From JALQTD01 sp965656785 (GTDB taxonomy: Bacteria; Bacteroidota; Bacteroidia; Flavobacteriales_D; Sanyastnellaceae): a stretch of 64,000 nucleotides of DNA. Below, piece after piece: positions 51,985 through 61,686 of the stretch. The notes beneath the pieces are model-generated. The model made no database searches. It had not been told where the DNA came from and worked only from the letters and a program-made list of their open reading frames with translations. Where the stretch lies: positions 1 to 64,000 of the forward strand of contig CBFHLY010000009.1 in NCBI GenBank assembly GCA_965656785.1, read 5' to 3'. Within the stretch, counting starts at the first letter, position 1; every line of letters begins with the position of its first letter. The position numbers and the translations under genes are program-made.

Positions 51985-52018
51985 CAAAAATAACAAGGGG
52001 CGCCCTCCCGGGCGCCCC
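51985..52018 (-). terminator. Terminator after the 603-aa carbohydrate-binding gene
   Basis: A perfect 9-bp GC stem (51997-52005 with 52010-52018), 4-nt loop, followed on the minus strand by TTGTTATTTTTG. It lies 26 bp after the stop at 52045 and 5 bp before the GH13 ATG. Confidence 0.85.
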
Positions 52019-52044
52019 TCATCCAATCCAAACCGTTCAAACAC

Positions 52045-53856
52045 TCAGCACTCCACGCCAAAGGCAGCCAAGAAGGCCAACAAATCCGGCGTACCAATGG
52101 CTCCGTTTCCATCCAAATCCGCAGGGCACGGGTTCACCGCGTCGAAGGTGCACGTCCCATTCTCCACGTTGGCGTTGGGATTGTAATTCGAGGCGGTTGA
52201 ATACGTGCAACCCTCCACCAACGGAGTCGCACACGATCCGTCATCCGAACCCGCGAACGGGTGAAACTCTGCGCTGTACGGGTCCGTGCAACCCGCACAA
52301 GCATCGCAACTGAAGAAACAATGCGCCTCGGTGATCAGGTCACTGCCCGCGACCACGAGGACCCGATTGCCCCCGTTTCCGCAGTCGCCCACCGACTCGT
52401 CCGCGCCCCACTCGTTGCCGTTCACGAATTTGTACTCATACGCCCCGTCAGCCAAAACCAACTGCACCTCGTACACGCCGTAGCCCAAAAGCGCCATCGG
52501 CGTCGCTCCGGGATCCCAACCTTGGAAGGCACCCGCCACGTGCACGCCGTTGGGAGAAACGGCCTCGTTGCTCATGTTCACACGCAGGGTCACCAGGTAT
52601 TGGCACGATCCATCGTTCGCGTCCGCTTCAGCGTTGTAATTCTGGGCGTTCGCGTCGTCGCAGCCGGGGTTGTAGAAGCACGAACCATCGTCCTCGGTGG
52701 CTGCCGTGTTGTAGTTGGCCGCGGTTTCATCCGTGCAGCCCATGACCGCCTCGGAGCACCCTGAGCAACTGTTGAAACAAACGACCTCCAAGACCTCCGC
52801 CTCACCCGAGCGGAAGTGCGTCCGGTTCCAGCTTCCGAAGCCGTTGTCGGCCCCGCACCCCATCATGGCAAAGTCGGCGGTTTCCGAACCGCTCTCATCG
52901 ATGGCACCTTCCACGAACGGGTTGCCGATGGAGTACTTGTATTGAATTTCATCCACGCCCTCCACGAACACCGTCCCCGTCCAAACGCCGTCTCCATCTG
53001 AATCGGCGAGCGCCACCGCTCCTGCCTGCCACGAGGGCGTTGTGAAGGACCCCATCAGGTAGACGCCGTTGGCTGCTGCCGAATCGATTTGGGAAGCATC
53101 CACTTGGAACGTGATGTCCGCCCCCGGAGTGGGCAAAGCGCATTCGGCCGTGCACTGACCAAAGCACGTGGACACGGTCAAGGCCTCATCGCCCACTGTG
53201 ATCTCGCGGTTGTTGGAAACGGCGCACTCTGAGGGGACGGCTTCATCGGAGCCCCAAGCGTTTCCGTTCACGAATTTGTACTGATAGGTGGCGGGCTCAA
53301 CATCGAGGGTAACGCTATAAATGCCGTCGCCATCATCGTCCGTCAGCTCCGTTCCAGCGGGATCCCAGCCTTGGAAAGCCCCGGCTACATGCACCCCTTG
53401 AGCGCTTACTTCCTGGAGCGACAGGTCCACTTCAAAGGTCACCGGCGTCGTCGCAACGACCGTACCGCACGCCACACACGCTCCGAAGCAGACGGGATCC
53501 AACACCGTGTCCACGTCCGGCGCCGCCTCCATGAAGCGGTTGTTGTTGTCGCTCACGTTGCCGCACGCGGGGGGAACGTTTTCTTCGAGGCCCCACGTCG
53601 GACCGTTCATGAATTTCCACTGGACAAAGCTTCCGGCCTCCACGGCTGCTGTGACCGAATAGACGCCATCACCATCATCGTCCGACAATTGGGTTCCACC
53701 TGCGGTCCACCCTTGGAAGGAACCCGCTACAAACACCCCAGCAGGGTTCGGTGGGGTGTCGTTCATGTCGACTTGGAAGGTGATGTTCACCAGTGATTGG
53801 GACCAAGCGCCCAAGGAAAACGCAAGGGCTGCGGCAAAGGATAAGACGTGCTTCAT
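52045..53856 (-). CDS. Secreted protein with four starch-binding-like domains and dockerin-like tail
   Basis: 603 residues with a signal peptide ending GAWSQ. Four beta-sandwich domains of CBM20/CBM48 type begin near residues 22, 137, 245 and 420. They share VxFxVD(M/L), GVHVAGAFQGWDP, SDDDGDGVYSVT and YKFVNGNxWG. NYNTxATEDDGSC-type repeats occur between domains three and four and near the end. The protein closes with CPADLDGNGAIG..DLLAFL..FG and the stop, the same dockerin-like tail as the giant repeat proteins; no T9SS domain is present. The MFS sugar transporter precedes it and the GH13 lipoprotein follows. It likely captures starch at the cell surface, in place of a SusD-type protein (inference). 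Confidence 0.88.
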   Translation of the reverse strand: MKHVLSFAAALAFSLGAWSQSLVNITFQVDMNDTPPNPAGVFVAGSFQGWTAGGTQLSDDDGDGVYSVTAAVEAGSFVQWKFMNGPTWGLEENVPPACGNVSDNNNRFMEAAPDVDTVLDPVCFGACVACGTVVATTPVTFEVDLSLQEVSAQGVHVAGAFQGWDPAGTELTDDDGDGIYSVTLDVEPATYQYKFVNGNAWGSDEAVPSECAVSNNREITVGDEALTVSTCFGQCTAECALPTPGADITFQVDASQIDSAAANGVYLMGSFTTPSWQAGAVALADSDGDGVWTGTVFVEGVDEIQYKYSIGNPFVEGAIDESGSETADFAMMGCGADNGFGSWNRTHFRSGEAEVLEVVCFNSCSGCSEAVMGCTDETAANYNTAATEDDGSCFYNPGCDDANAQNYNAEADANDGSCQYLVTLRVNMSNEAVSPNGVHVAGAFQGWDPGATPMALLGYGVYEVQLVLADGAYEYKFVNGNEWGADESVGDCGNGGNRVLVVAGSDLITEAHCFFSCDACAGCTDPYSAEFHPFAGSDDGSCATPLVEGCTYSTASNYNPNANVENGTCTFDAVNPCPADLDGNGAIGTPDLLAFLAAFGVEC

Positions 53857-53938
53857 GGCTATGATTTGGTTTGATCAGTTCGATGGTTCAGCTCAAATCC
53901 AAGACGAATGAACCGAATGACATCACGTAAATATACGG

Positions 53939-53962
53939 CAAACATAGTGTACTAGATACACT
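53939..53962 (-). promoter_or_regulatory. Candidate promoter and operator for the 603-aa gene
   Basis: On the minus strand TATGTTTG (53946-53939) is a perfect TAnnTTTG. It is immediately preceded by an inverted repeat AGTGTA-CTAGA-TACACT (53946-53962). The overlap of a palindrome with the -7 box suggests repressor control. A -33 element is not evident. Confidence 0.4.
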
Positions 53963-53972
53963 TGCTTCAGAA

Positions 53973-55376
53973 TTATTCGCCCGCTGCGGCCTGTTCTCGG
54001 ATCCGGAACGTCAGCAAGCCGCCCAATACCAGCGAAGTTCCTGCGAGGAGCATCGGAGCAATTTCGCCTTCGCCGAACAACCGTTGAAGGACATTGATTC
54101 CCCCCAGTGCTGCTGCAATCTGAGGCAGCACAATGAACATGTTGAAGAGGCCCATGTAGGTGCCCATTTTCTCCTCGGGCAAGCCCCCGGATAGCATGGC
54201 ATACGGCATGGACAAGATGCTTCCCCAAGCCAAACCAATGAGGCCGAACGACGCATTCAACCACCCCGCGCTCGTCGGCGCCAGCAACACCATGGAGGCA
54301 AACCCCAACCCACCGAGGACCAACGCCACCGCATGGACCGCCTTCCGGTTGATGGGCATGCGCGACGTCACAAAGGTCAACACCAACGCGAACACCATGG
54401 AGCTCAGGCCGTACGTCCCCATTGCCGCACTGACGGCATCGGCTGCATCGTTGTACGCGCCGATTTTCTCGGCGAAAAGCGGATCGCCTGAACCGGGATT
54501 GGGGGACTGAAACACATGAGCAGTGAGCGCAGGGGTCGCCTTCGCCCACATGGTGAAAAAGGCGAACCAACTGAAAAACTGCACCAAACCAAGGCTCCGC
54601 ATGATGCGCGGCATCGCCACCAAATCACCCCACAGCTCCTGCGCCCCCTTCCCCCGGGTCTCCTGCTTCATCTCCTCAAAGGCAGCCAAATCAGCTGGCG
54701 GATCTTCCGTGGTTTTCCAGACCGTGAAGAGGATGGACGCGAGGAAGACGAAGGCGCCGACGGCGAACGCTGCGAAGACCGAGGGCGGGATTTGGCCTGC
54801 AGGCGCTTCATTCGAGAAGGCCAAAACCGGAGCCGCCGCCGGCCAGTTCACCTCCACCCACTCCCCCATCCGCGTGATGGCCAACGGCAAATTCGAAGCC
54901 ACCCACGTTCCGATGCCGATGATGAGCGTTTGCATCACGAACCCGTACGAACGCTGATCCTCGTTCAACTTGTCCGCCACCAACGCGCGGAACGGCTCCA
55001 TGCTGATGTTGATCGACGCATCCAGGATCCAAAGGAACCCCGCCGCCATCCATAACGCCGAACTGTACGGCACGAAGAACAACGCCAGCGAGCTCAAGAT
55101 GGCGCCGATCAAAAAGTACGGGCGCCGACGCCCCCAGCGCGGGCTCCACGTGCGGTCGCTCAGGTACCCAATGATGGGTTGGACGATGAGGCCCGTCAAC
55201 GGAGCCGCAATCCACAGCAAGGGCACATCATCGGGCTCCGCACCCAAGGTTTGGAAGATGCGGGTCATGTTCCCGCCTTGCAGGGCAAAGCCAAATTGAA
55301 TTCCAAGGAACCCAAAGCTCATGTTCCAAATCTCCCAAAATGAGAGGCGGCGCTTGGTGGTGGTGGTGCTTGACAT
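53973..55376 (-). CDS. MFS sugar transporter (maltose-type, SLC45/GPH-like)
   Basis: 467 residues with about 12 transmembrane helices. The start LSFWEIWNMSFGFLGIQFGFALQGGNMTRIFQ and the loop GYLSDRTWSPRWGRRRPYFLIGA are typical of the bacterial maltose/sucrose MFS transporters often found next to alpha-glucan genes in Flavobacteriia. A second motif, GLAWGSILSMPYAMLS, is also characteristic. It probably imports maltose or maltodextrin released by the GH13 enzyme. A terminator 70 bp upstream isolates it from the large repeat gene. The 603-aa gene follows after 116 bp on the same strand. Confidence 0.88.
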   Translation of the reverse strand: MSSTTTTKRRLSFWEIWNMSFGFLGIQFGFALQGGNMTRIFQTLGAEPDDVPLLWIAAPLTGLIVQPIIGYLSDRTWSPRWGRRRPYFLIGAILSSLALFFVPYSSALWMAAGFLWILDASINISMEPFRALVADKLNEDQRSYGFVMQTLIIGIGTWVASNLPLAITRMGEWVEVNWPAAAPVLAFSNEAPAGQIPPSVFAAFAVGAFVFLASILFTVWKTTEDPPADLAAFEEMKQETRGKGAQELWGDLVAMPRIMRSLGLVQFFSWFAFFTMWAKATPALTAHVFQSPNPGSGDPLFAEKIGAYNDAADAVSAAMGTYGLSSMVFALVLTFVTSRMPINRKAVHAVALVLGGLGFASMVLLAPTSAGWLNASFGLIGLAWGSILSMPYAMLSGGLPEEKMGTYMGLFNMFIVLPQIAAALGGINVLQRLFGEGEIAPMLLAGTSLVLGGLLTFRIREQAAAGE

Positions 55377-55438
55377 GCGCCCAATTTAGCGAATAAGTGT
55401 ACAAACAACACCAGCAGTTTGCTGTCGGAATGGTGCAC

Positions 55439-55465
55439 AAAAAAAGGGAGGCCGCTTGGCCCCCC
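55439..55465 (-). terminator. Terminator after the 1107-aa repeat gene
   Basis: On the minus strand GGGGGGCC pairs with GGCCTCCC (one G-T wobble; 55446-55453 with 55458-55465), followed by seven T. It lies 26 bp after the stop at 55491. Confidence 0.8.
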
Positions 55466-55490
55466 TATTCTTTTTACATGCTGGTGCGGC

Positions 55491-58400
55491 TCACTCTGGG
55501 CAGGAAGCGCCGTACGTGGCCAGGAATTCAATCAAATCGGCCGAACCCACGGAACCATTGCCGTCCACATCGAAGGGGCATGCATCCACGCAATCGAAGA
55601 TGCAGGACCCGTCATCGACCGATGCGGAGGCGCTGTAGTTCAAGGCATCCATGTACGTGCAACCGGAAACGGCCTCGACGCACGAACCATCGTCAACCGT
55701 TGCGAGCGGATTGTAGTTCGCCGCCACATCATCGGTGCAGCCCGCCCAAACGCACGACCCGTCGTCATACGTGACAGCCGCATCGTAATTCGAAGCATTG
55801 CTGTATCCGCAACCGCCTACGATGCACGAACCATCGTCCACGTTCGCAAAGGTTTCGTAGTTGTCCGCGTCCGGGTTGGTGCAACCGAGGTATTCGCAAG
55901 ACCCGTCATCGTCCGTCGCGGCCTCGTTGTAGTTATCCGCTGACGCGTCGGTGCAACCCGGGACTTCCAGTTCATCGCAAATGCCGTCGCCGTCCGCATC
56001 GTTCACGCAGTTTCCAAAGCAGTCGAAGTACAGCTCGGGGAACACACATGAGCCATCGTCGGTGTTGGCTGCCTGGTCAAAGTTGCAGGCCGCGCTGTTG
56101 GTACAACCCAAAAACTGACACGACCCATCATCGTCGGTCGCAGCCGGGTTGAAGTTGTCCGCATCCGCATCCGTGCAACCCGCGATTTCTTGCTCGTCGC
56201 AAACGCCATCGCCGTCGGTGTCGTTGATGCAGTTGCCGAAGCAATCACGGAAGGGCTCGGGGTAAATGCACGAACCATCGTTCGCTTCAGCAGAAGCGTC
56301 GTAGTTGCACGCGGTGTTGTCGGTGCAGCCTTGAACCACAACGGGGAATTCCAATGTTTGGTTCGTCTCTTGCGGATTCGAGCCGTTTTCTGCTCGGTAC
56401 TGCAAGTTGATGCTCAGGTTCACCACACCATCGGTCGTCAATTGAGCGACCAACACCCGCCCCTGTTCGTCGGGATAAGCCAACGGCTCCAAACCGGGCA
56501 ACACGAACCAGCTGCCCCCCAACGCGTTTTCGATTGCGAACGCGCCCCCAGCCTCGAAGGCCGCCGCTGCATCGTCCGTCCCCAACGTCGTTAAGTTCAC
56601 TGCATCGTTCTCTCCCCCAATCGTGAACCACGAATCGTACGCCACGTTCGGATCCACCAACAGCGCAACATCCGAAACCTCATTGGCAAACGCCCCGCCC
56701 AAGTCGTTTTGATAGAACGAAGTGGTCGTGGTGATGCTCATCGGGTTGCCTTCCACCGCGTAGACGGCACTGAGCTGGTCGTCTGGGTTTTCAAAGTTGG
56801 CGTAAACGCGGTAGGTGCGCATGCCCACCGTCGGCATGTCTTCGGCCACCAACTCATAGGTCAACCCCGTGTACGAAGGCTCGGGGTACTCGCAGGAACC
56901 GTCGTCAATGGTGGCTTCGGCGTCATAGTTATCCGCCAGCGGATCCGTGCAGCCCAGACTGTTTGCGGACTCTGGGAAGGTCAACTGCATGCCCGTTCCT
57001 TGGTAGGTCACTAAGTCGAGGTCCCGGATTTGGATGTTCCAGTTGACGGACACGACGCCGTTGCTGGTGATTTGGCCCAACAGGACCCGTCCATTCACCG
57101 GCACCGCTTGCGCAGATACGCCCGGCACCAAATAAATGGAGCCACCGGTAAAGGTGTTCACATTCAACTCGTCCGTGGCATTGAAGTCCACCAAAAAATC
57201 TTCCATGCCCAACGAGGCGGAGTTGTCGTTTTCACCTGGCGCCGCGCCCAACGCGAGCCACGTGTCGAATTCCATTTCCGGGAACACCGCGAAGAAGGCT
57301 GGGTTGAGTTCACTGGGGAAGTTGCCTCCCATGTCGTTCTGGTAAATGTCACCCGTCGACGAAATGGTCCAAGGTGCCGTGTCGTAACCGAAGGCAGCGA
57401 CGACCTCCAAATCCGCGCTCGAGAAGTCCGCATACACGCGATAAGTCGTGTAACCCGTGATGCCATCCTCGGCGTAGACTTCGTACGAAAGTCCTTCGAT
57501 CAAGCCCCCGCCCCACGTGCAGGTTCCGTTGTCCGTGGTTGCGTCCGCATCGTAGTTGTCCGCGGTTTCACTGGTGCATCCGAACGATTCCTGATCGTCA
57601 CAGATTCCGTTGTTGTTGAAATCGGACAAGCATTCGCCTGCGCAATTCTGTCCGGGATCCGGGTAGGTGCACGATCCGTTGTTCACGGTTGCGTCCGCGT
57701 TGTAGTTGCACGCCGTTGAATCGGTGCAGCCCGGAATGTACAGGGTGCCTTCGCATTGGCAGTTTGCGGAATACGCGTCGTCAATGGTGTTCGGGTCACC
57801 ATCGGTGCAGGCATCCCCGACGAACACGCAAGGTTCGGGAATGTTCGCTCCAGGAGCATAGTTGCACGCCTCCGGATCAGGGCAACCGCTGATCGCCACT
57901 TCGCCCAAGCAATTGCAGGATGCATCCCAGGTGTCGTTGATGGTGCCCGGGTTGCCATCATCGCACGAAGACCCCACGTTTTCGCACGTGGCAGACATGT
58001 TCGCTTCGGGGTCGTAATTGCAAGCCGTTGGATCCATGCAGCCTTCGACAATCACGACCCCAACGCAATTGCAGTTGCCGTCAATGGTGTCTTCCATGGT
58101 GCCCTCGTTGCCGTCGTTGCAGGCATCGCCGATGAAGAAACACGAACCATCATCCACTTCGGCCGTTGCGCTGTAGTTGCACGCCGAAGCCGACATGCAA
58201 CCCGATTCGAGCTGTGGCCACGTCATTTCAAGGCCTTCGTCATTGAATGTCACGCCCGCCCCATCTCGGTACTGCAGGTTCCAAACCAACGTCATGACCC
58301 CCGTCGTGGTGAGTTGCGCGATGAGCACCTTGCCGTCATCTCCCGCCAATGCATCCACGGATGCGCCGGGAACGACGTACCAAGACGCACCGTTTTGGTT

Positions 58401-58814
58401 GTCCACGATGAATCCGTTCCCCGTGTTGAATCCGGGAATGAATGGCTCGAACCCGAGCTGAGCAACCCCTCCTGAACCGGTCGAATTCGCGCTACCGATG
58501 GTGAACCACGAATCGTATGCCATCGAAGGCACAACGGCAAAAAACGCCTCGTTGATGGCTTGGCCCAAGAACGAACCCAGCGGGTCTTGGTAGAACGATG
58601 TCGTGGTGGTCACCTGGAGCGGCGCCGCAAGGGAAACGCTCTGCTCCCCGTAAATGGCGATCAACTCGTCATCGGGTGCATCAAAGTTGGCGTAGAACCG
58701 GTACGTGGTTCCAAATTCCGAGGTGGCCGTGGTTTCGACCGTGATGCCCGTGAATGTCGCGTGTGCCATCAGGGACAGCAAGCATGCACCGGCAGCCAAG
58801 AAAAATGATTTCAT
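55491..58814 (-). CDS. Large secreted repeat protein with three TTYRVYA-type domains and dockerin-like tail
   Basis: 1107 residues from ATG 58814 (MKSFFLAAGACLL); the signal peptide ends LMAHA. The frame runs 22 codons upstream without family support. Three copies of the TTYRVYA-type domain lie at about 18-205, 437-620 and 650-830, each with a TTYRVYA variant, SFYQ or IYQ, AYDSWFTIG or FDTWLALG, and VLxxQLTTxG. Between them are GCTDxTACNYDxxA repeats, some with DDGNPGTINDTWD-type inserts, and CFGNCVNDADGDGICDE segments. The end is CPFDVDGNGSVG..DLIEFL..YGASC. It is a third member of the giant-protein group with the same ending and no T9SS domain. A surface role is inferred. Confidence 0.9.
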   Translation of the reverse strand: MKSFFLAAGACLLSLMAHATFTGITVETTATSEFGTTYRFYANFDAPDDELIAIYGEQSVSLAAPLQVTTTTSFYQDPLGSFLGQAINEAFFAVVPSMAYDSWFTIGSANSTGSGGVAQLGFEPFIPGFNTGNGFIVDNQNGASWYVVPGASVDALAGDDGKVLIAQLTTTGVMTLVWNLQYRDGAGVTFNDEGLEMTWPQLESGCMSASACNYSATAEVDDGSCFFIGDACNDGNEGTMEDTIDGNCNCVGVVIVEGCMDPTACNYDPEANMSATCENVGSSCDDGNPGTINDTWDASCNCLGEVAISGCPDPEACNYAPGANIPEPCVFVGDACTDGDPNTIDDAYSANCQCEGTLYIPGCTDSTACNYNADATVNNGSCTYPDPGQNCAGECLSDFNNNGICDDQESFGCTSETADNYDADATTDNGTCTWGGGLIEGLSYEVYAEDGITGYTTYRVYADFSSADLEVVAAFGYDTAPWTISSTGDIYQNDMGGNFPSELNPAFFAVFPEMEFDTWLALGAAPGENDNSASLGMEDFLVDFNATDELNVNTFTGGSIYLVPGVSAQAVPVNGRVLLGQITSNGVVSVNWNIQIRDLDLVTYQGTGMQLTFPESANSLGCTDPLADNYDAEATIDDGSCEYPEPSYTGLTYELVAEDMPTVGMRTYRVYANFENPDDQLSAVYAVEGNPMSITTTTSFYQNDLGGAFANEVSDVALLVDPNVAYDSWFTIGGENDAVNLTTLGTDDAAAAFEAGGAFAIENALGGSWFVLPGLEPLAYPDEQGRVLVAQLTTDGVVNLSINLQYRAENGSNPQETNQTLEFPVVVQGCTDNTACNYDASAEANDGSCIYPEPFRDCFGNCINDTDGDGVCDEQEIAGCTDADADNFNPAATDDDGSCQFLGCTNSAACNFDQAANTDDGSCVFPELYFDCFGNCVNDADGDGICDELEVPGCTDASADNYNEAATDDDGSCEYLGCTNPDADNYETFANVDDGSCIVGGCGYSNASNYDAAVTYDDGSCVWAGCTDDVAANYNPLATVDDGSCVEAVSGCTYMDALNYSASASVDDGSCIFDCVDACPFDVDGNGSVGSADLIEFLATYGASCPE

Positions 58815-58934
58815 GGTGTTGTGTTGTGGTGGTTGGGTCATGTGAAAGACGCACCGAAGGGGCTTCGGTTGTCCAAGCATTGGCTCAAGTTAACGGGAAT
58901 CCCGCAACGCCACAACCACACGGGTCAGTGCTTG

Positions 58935-60554
58935 TCAACGAAGCGATGTGCACGCTTGAATCAGGGCGGTGGTTGAGGCATCGTGGTGCGCCATTTGGCC
59001 TCCCTCCAAATCCTTCAACACGCTGGATGCCAATTCCTTTCCCAACTCAACCCCCCATTGATCGAAGCTCAAAATGTTCCACAGAACCCCTTGAACGAAA
59101 ATCCGGTGCTCGTGCAACGCGATGAGCTGCCCGACCGCATGGGGCGTCAGGGCATCGAACAGGAAGAAGGACGTCGGACGGTTGCCTTCAAACACCCGGT
59201 GAGGCGCGACCCGGGCGATTTCCCCTTCGGTCTTCCCGTGTGCTCGCATGCTGGCCTCCACTTCCGAACGGGACTTCCCCTTCATGAAGGCCTCTGCTTG
59301 TGCAATGGCATTCGCGAGCAGCTTGCGGTGGTGGTCCTCGCTGCTGGACAAGGGTGCCTTGAACGCGATCAAATCAGCGGGGTGCACCGTTGTTCCTTGA
59401 TGAAGCAACTGGTAAAATGCGTGCTGCCCGTTGGTCCCCGCCTCCCCCCAAACCACCGGTCCCGTCGCGTGGTTCACGGGAGCGCCATCCCGACCGATGG
59501 ACTTGCCGTTGGACTCCATGTCCGCCTGCTGGAGGTACGCCGCAAACCGGGACAAATCCTGGGCATAACACAAGACCGCATGGCTGGAAAACCCCCAAAA
59601 GTTCACGTTCCAACACCCGAGCAACGCGGCGATGACCGGCGCATTTGCCGCCAACGGCGCTTCTTGAAAATGCCGGTCCATGTCACGGGCCCCGCGCAGC
59701 AGTTCCCTGAAGGATGCGGACCCGGCGGCCACCGCAATGGCCAAGCCCACGGGCCCCCAAAGCGAGTACCGGCCGCCCACCCAATCCGAAAACCCGAACA
59801 CGCGCTCCTCGGAAATGCCGAACTCCGCAGCCAACGGCACGTTGCTCGACACCGCGGCAAAATGCCGCCCGACCGCTTCGTTGCCCTGAGCATCCGCGAC
59901 CCAACGGCGTGCCGCCAAGGCGTTCGTCATCGTTTCTTGCGTTGTGAACGTCTTGCTCACCACGATGAACAGCGTCGTGGCAGGGTCGAGTCCATTCAGC
60001 ACGGACTCCAAATGCGCACCGTCCACGTTGCTGACGAAGTGCACCCGAGGGCCCGAGCACGACCGGCGCAAAGCCCGTACCACCATCTCCGGCCCCAAAT
60101 CGGAGCCTCCGATGCCGATGTTCACCACGTCGGTGATGCCGCCATCGGCACGCACCGCATCGGCGAACTGCAGCATGCGCTCCCGAACGGCCAGCACATC
60201 CGGCATGACGGGCACGCCCCCTACTTGGAATCCGTCCTCGGCTACGCCACGAAGGGCCGCGTGCAAGACTGCACGACCCTCCGTTTCATTGATGGCTTCG
60301 CCCGCGAATTGGGCATCCCGAGCTTCGGCCACGCCTGCGGTTCGGGCCCACTCAACGAGGGCCTTCATGACTTCGGCATCCACCCGCTGCTTCGAGTAGT
60401 CGAATAACATCCCGGGCAGCGCGATGTGCAAGCGCTCAAATCGCTCACCGTCCGCCTCGAACTCCCCCGCAATCGTCTTCCCCTCCCAGTGCGCCTTCAG
60501 CCCACGCAAGCGCTCCACGACCGGAAGGGCCATGGGGTTCATCTTCGTCAACAT
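58935..60554 (-). CDS. pgi: Glucose-6-phosphate isomerase
   Basis: About 539 residues from ATG 60554; ATG 60542 or 60533 are equally possible, while the frame opens with TTG inside the end of the aldolase gene. It interconverts glucose 6-phosphate and fructose 6-phosphate. PGI signatures are present: GIGGSDLGPEMV, VFGFSDWVGGRYSLWGPVG, the catalytic Glu region VVWGEAGTNGQHAF, HPADLIAFK and, near the end, VLWNILSFDQWGVELGKELA. It starts 5 bp after the aldolase stop, so glycolytic genes fba and pgi form an operon. Confidence 0.95.
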   Translation of the reverse strand: MLTKMNPMALPVVERLRGLKAHWEGKTIAGEFEADGERFERLHIALPGMLFDYSKQRVDAEVMKALVEWARTAGVAEARDAQFAGEAINETEGRAVLHAALRGVAEDGFQVGGVPVMPDVLAVRERMLQFADAVRADGGITDVVNIGIGGSDLGPEMVVRALRRSCSGPRVHFVSNVDGAHLESVLNGLDPATTLFIVVSKTFTTQETMTNALAARRWVADAQGNEAVGRHFAAVSSNVPLAAEFGISEERVFGFSDWVGGRYSLWGPVGLAIAVAAGSASFRELLRGARDMDRHFQEAPLAANAPVIAALLGCWNVNFWGFSSHAVLCYAQDLSRFAAYLQQADMESNGKSIGRDGAPVNHATGPVVWGEAGTNGQHAFYQLLHQGTTVHPADLIAFKAPLSSSEDHHRKLLANAIAQAEAFMKGKSRSEVEASMRAHGKTEGEIARVAPHRVFEGNRPTSFFLFDALTPHAVGQLIALHEHRIFVQGVLWNILSFDQWGVELGKELASSVLKDLEGGQMAHHDASTTALIQACTSLR

Positions 60555-60559
60555 CCGAA

Positions 60560-61627
60560 TCAGTGGTTGCGTCCGATGCAATTCAAATCTTCAAAGGCCT
60601 GCTCCAACCGGTTGACGAACGAAACCTCGCCTGCACGCAACCAAACACGCGGGTCGTAGTGCTTTTTGTTGGGCTTTTCGGGGCCATCGGGGTTTCCGAT
60701 TTGGCTTTGCAAGTAAGGCGCCTTCTCCGCGAAGTAATCCCGAATGCCTTCGGCAAACGCCCACTGCATGTCGGTGTCGATGTTCATTTTGATCGCCCCA
60801 TAACCGATGGCCTCGCGGATCTCCTCCGGGGTCGAACCGCTTCCTCCGTGAAAGACGAAATCCACAGGCTTCGGCTCCGTGCCAAACTTCTCTTCAATGT
60901 GGCGCTGGCTGGCATCCAGGATCTTCGGCTGAAGGCTGACGTTGCCGGGCTTGTAAACCCCGTGCACGTTCCCAAAGGCCGCTGCGATGGTGAAGTTATC
61001 GCTCACCCGCTTCAACCGCTCATAGGCGTAGGCCACTTCCTCGGGCTGCGTGTACAATTTGCTGCTGTCCACATCCGTGTTGTCCACTCCGTCCTCCTCG
61101 CCCCCGGTCACGCCGAGCTCGATTTCAAGGAACATCCCGAGTTTGTCCATGCGCTCCATGTAGGCAACGCAGGTGTCGAGGTTCTCCTCGATGGACTCTT
61201 CGCTGAGGTCGATCATGTGGGAGCTGAACAGCGGCTGTCCCGTCCGCTCGAAATGCGCTTCGCCCGCATCGAGGAGGCCGTCAATCCATGGCAGCAACTT
61301 CCGAGCGCAGTGATCGGTGTGCAAAATCACCGGCACGCCATACGCTTGTGCCAAGGTGTGCACGTGCATGGCACCGCTCACCGACCCCAAGACTGCCGCG
61401 CGCTGATCTTCCAACTTCAGCCCTTTGCCTGCGTAAAATGCAGCCCCTCCGTTCGAGAATTGAACGATGACTGGCGAGTTCACTTTCGCCGCGGTTTCGA
61501 GAACGGCGTTGATCGAATCGGTGCCGATGACGTTGACCGCCGGAAGCGCGTAGTTGTTGGCTTGCGCGTCTTGCATGACTTGGCGGACTTCTTCGCCCCA
61601 GAGGACGCCTGCACGGAATTTGCTCAT
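60560..61627 (-). CDS. fbaA: Class II fructose-bisphosphate aldolase
   Basis: 355 residues from ATG 61627 (MSKFRAGVLWG). It is a zinc enzyme cleaving fructose 1,6-bisphosphate into dihydroxyacetone phosphate and glyceraldehyde 3-phosphate. The zinc motif is PVILHTDHCARK, with further ligands in FLEIELGVTGGEEDGVDN and AFGNVHGVYKPGNV; VFHGGSGSTPEEIREA and KMNIDTDMQWA bind the phosphates. The length and HxDHC fit the E. coli FbaA type (class IIA). pgi follows directly. A perfect -7 box lies 21 bp upstream. Confidence 0.95.
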   Translation of the reverse strand: MSKFRAGVLWGEEVRQVMQDAQANNYALPAVNVIGTDSINAVLETAAKVNSPVIVQFSNGGAAFYAGKGLKLEDQRAAVLGSVSGAMHVHTLAQAYGVPVILHTDHCARKLLPWIDGLLDAGEAHFERTGQPLFSSHMIDLSEESIEENLDTCVAYMERMDKLGMFLEIELGVTGGEEDGVDNTDVDSSKLYTQPEEVAYAYERLKRVSDNFTIAAAFGNVHGVYKPGNVSLQPKILDASQRHIEEKFGTEPKPVDFVFHGGSGSTPEEIREAIGYGAIKMNIDTDMQWAFAEGIRDYFAEKAPYLQSQIGNPDGPEKPNKKHYDPRVWLRAGEVSFVNRLEQAFEDLNCIGRNH

Positions 61628-61648
61628 GGTATCGGTTGAATTTTGGGC

Positions 61649-61656
61649 CAAATTTA
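61649..61656 (-). promoter_or_regulatory. -7 box TAAATTTG upstream of fbaA
   Basis: Perfect TAnnTTTG on the minus strand, 21 nt before ATG 61627, between alkB stop (61687) and fbaA start. Confidence 0.55.
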
Positions 61657-61686
61657 CCACGCAATCCAACGCGCACCCCTGCCAAA

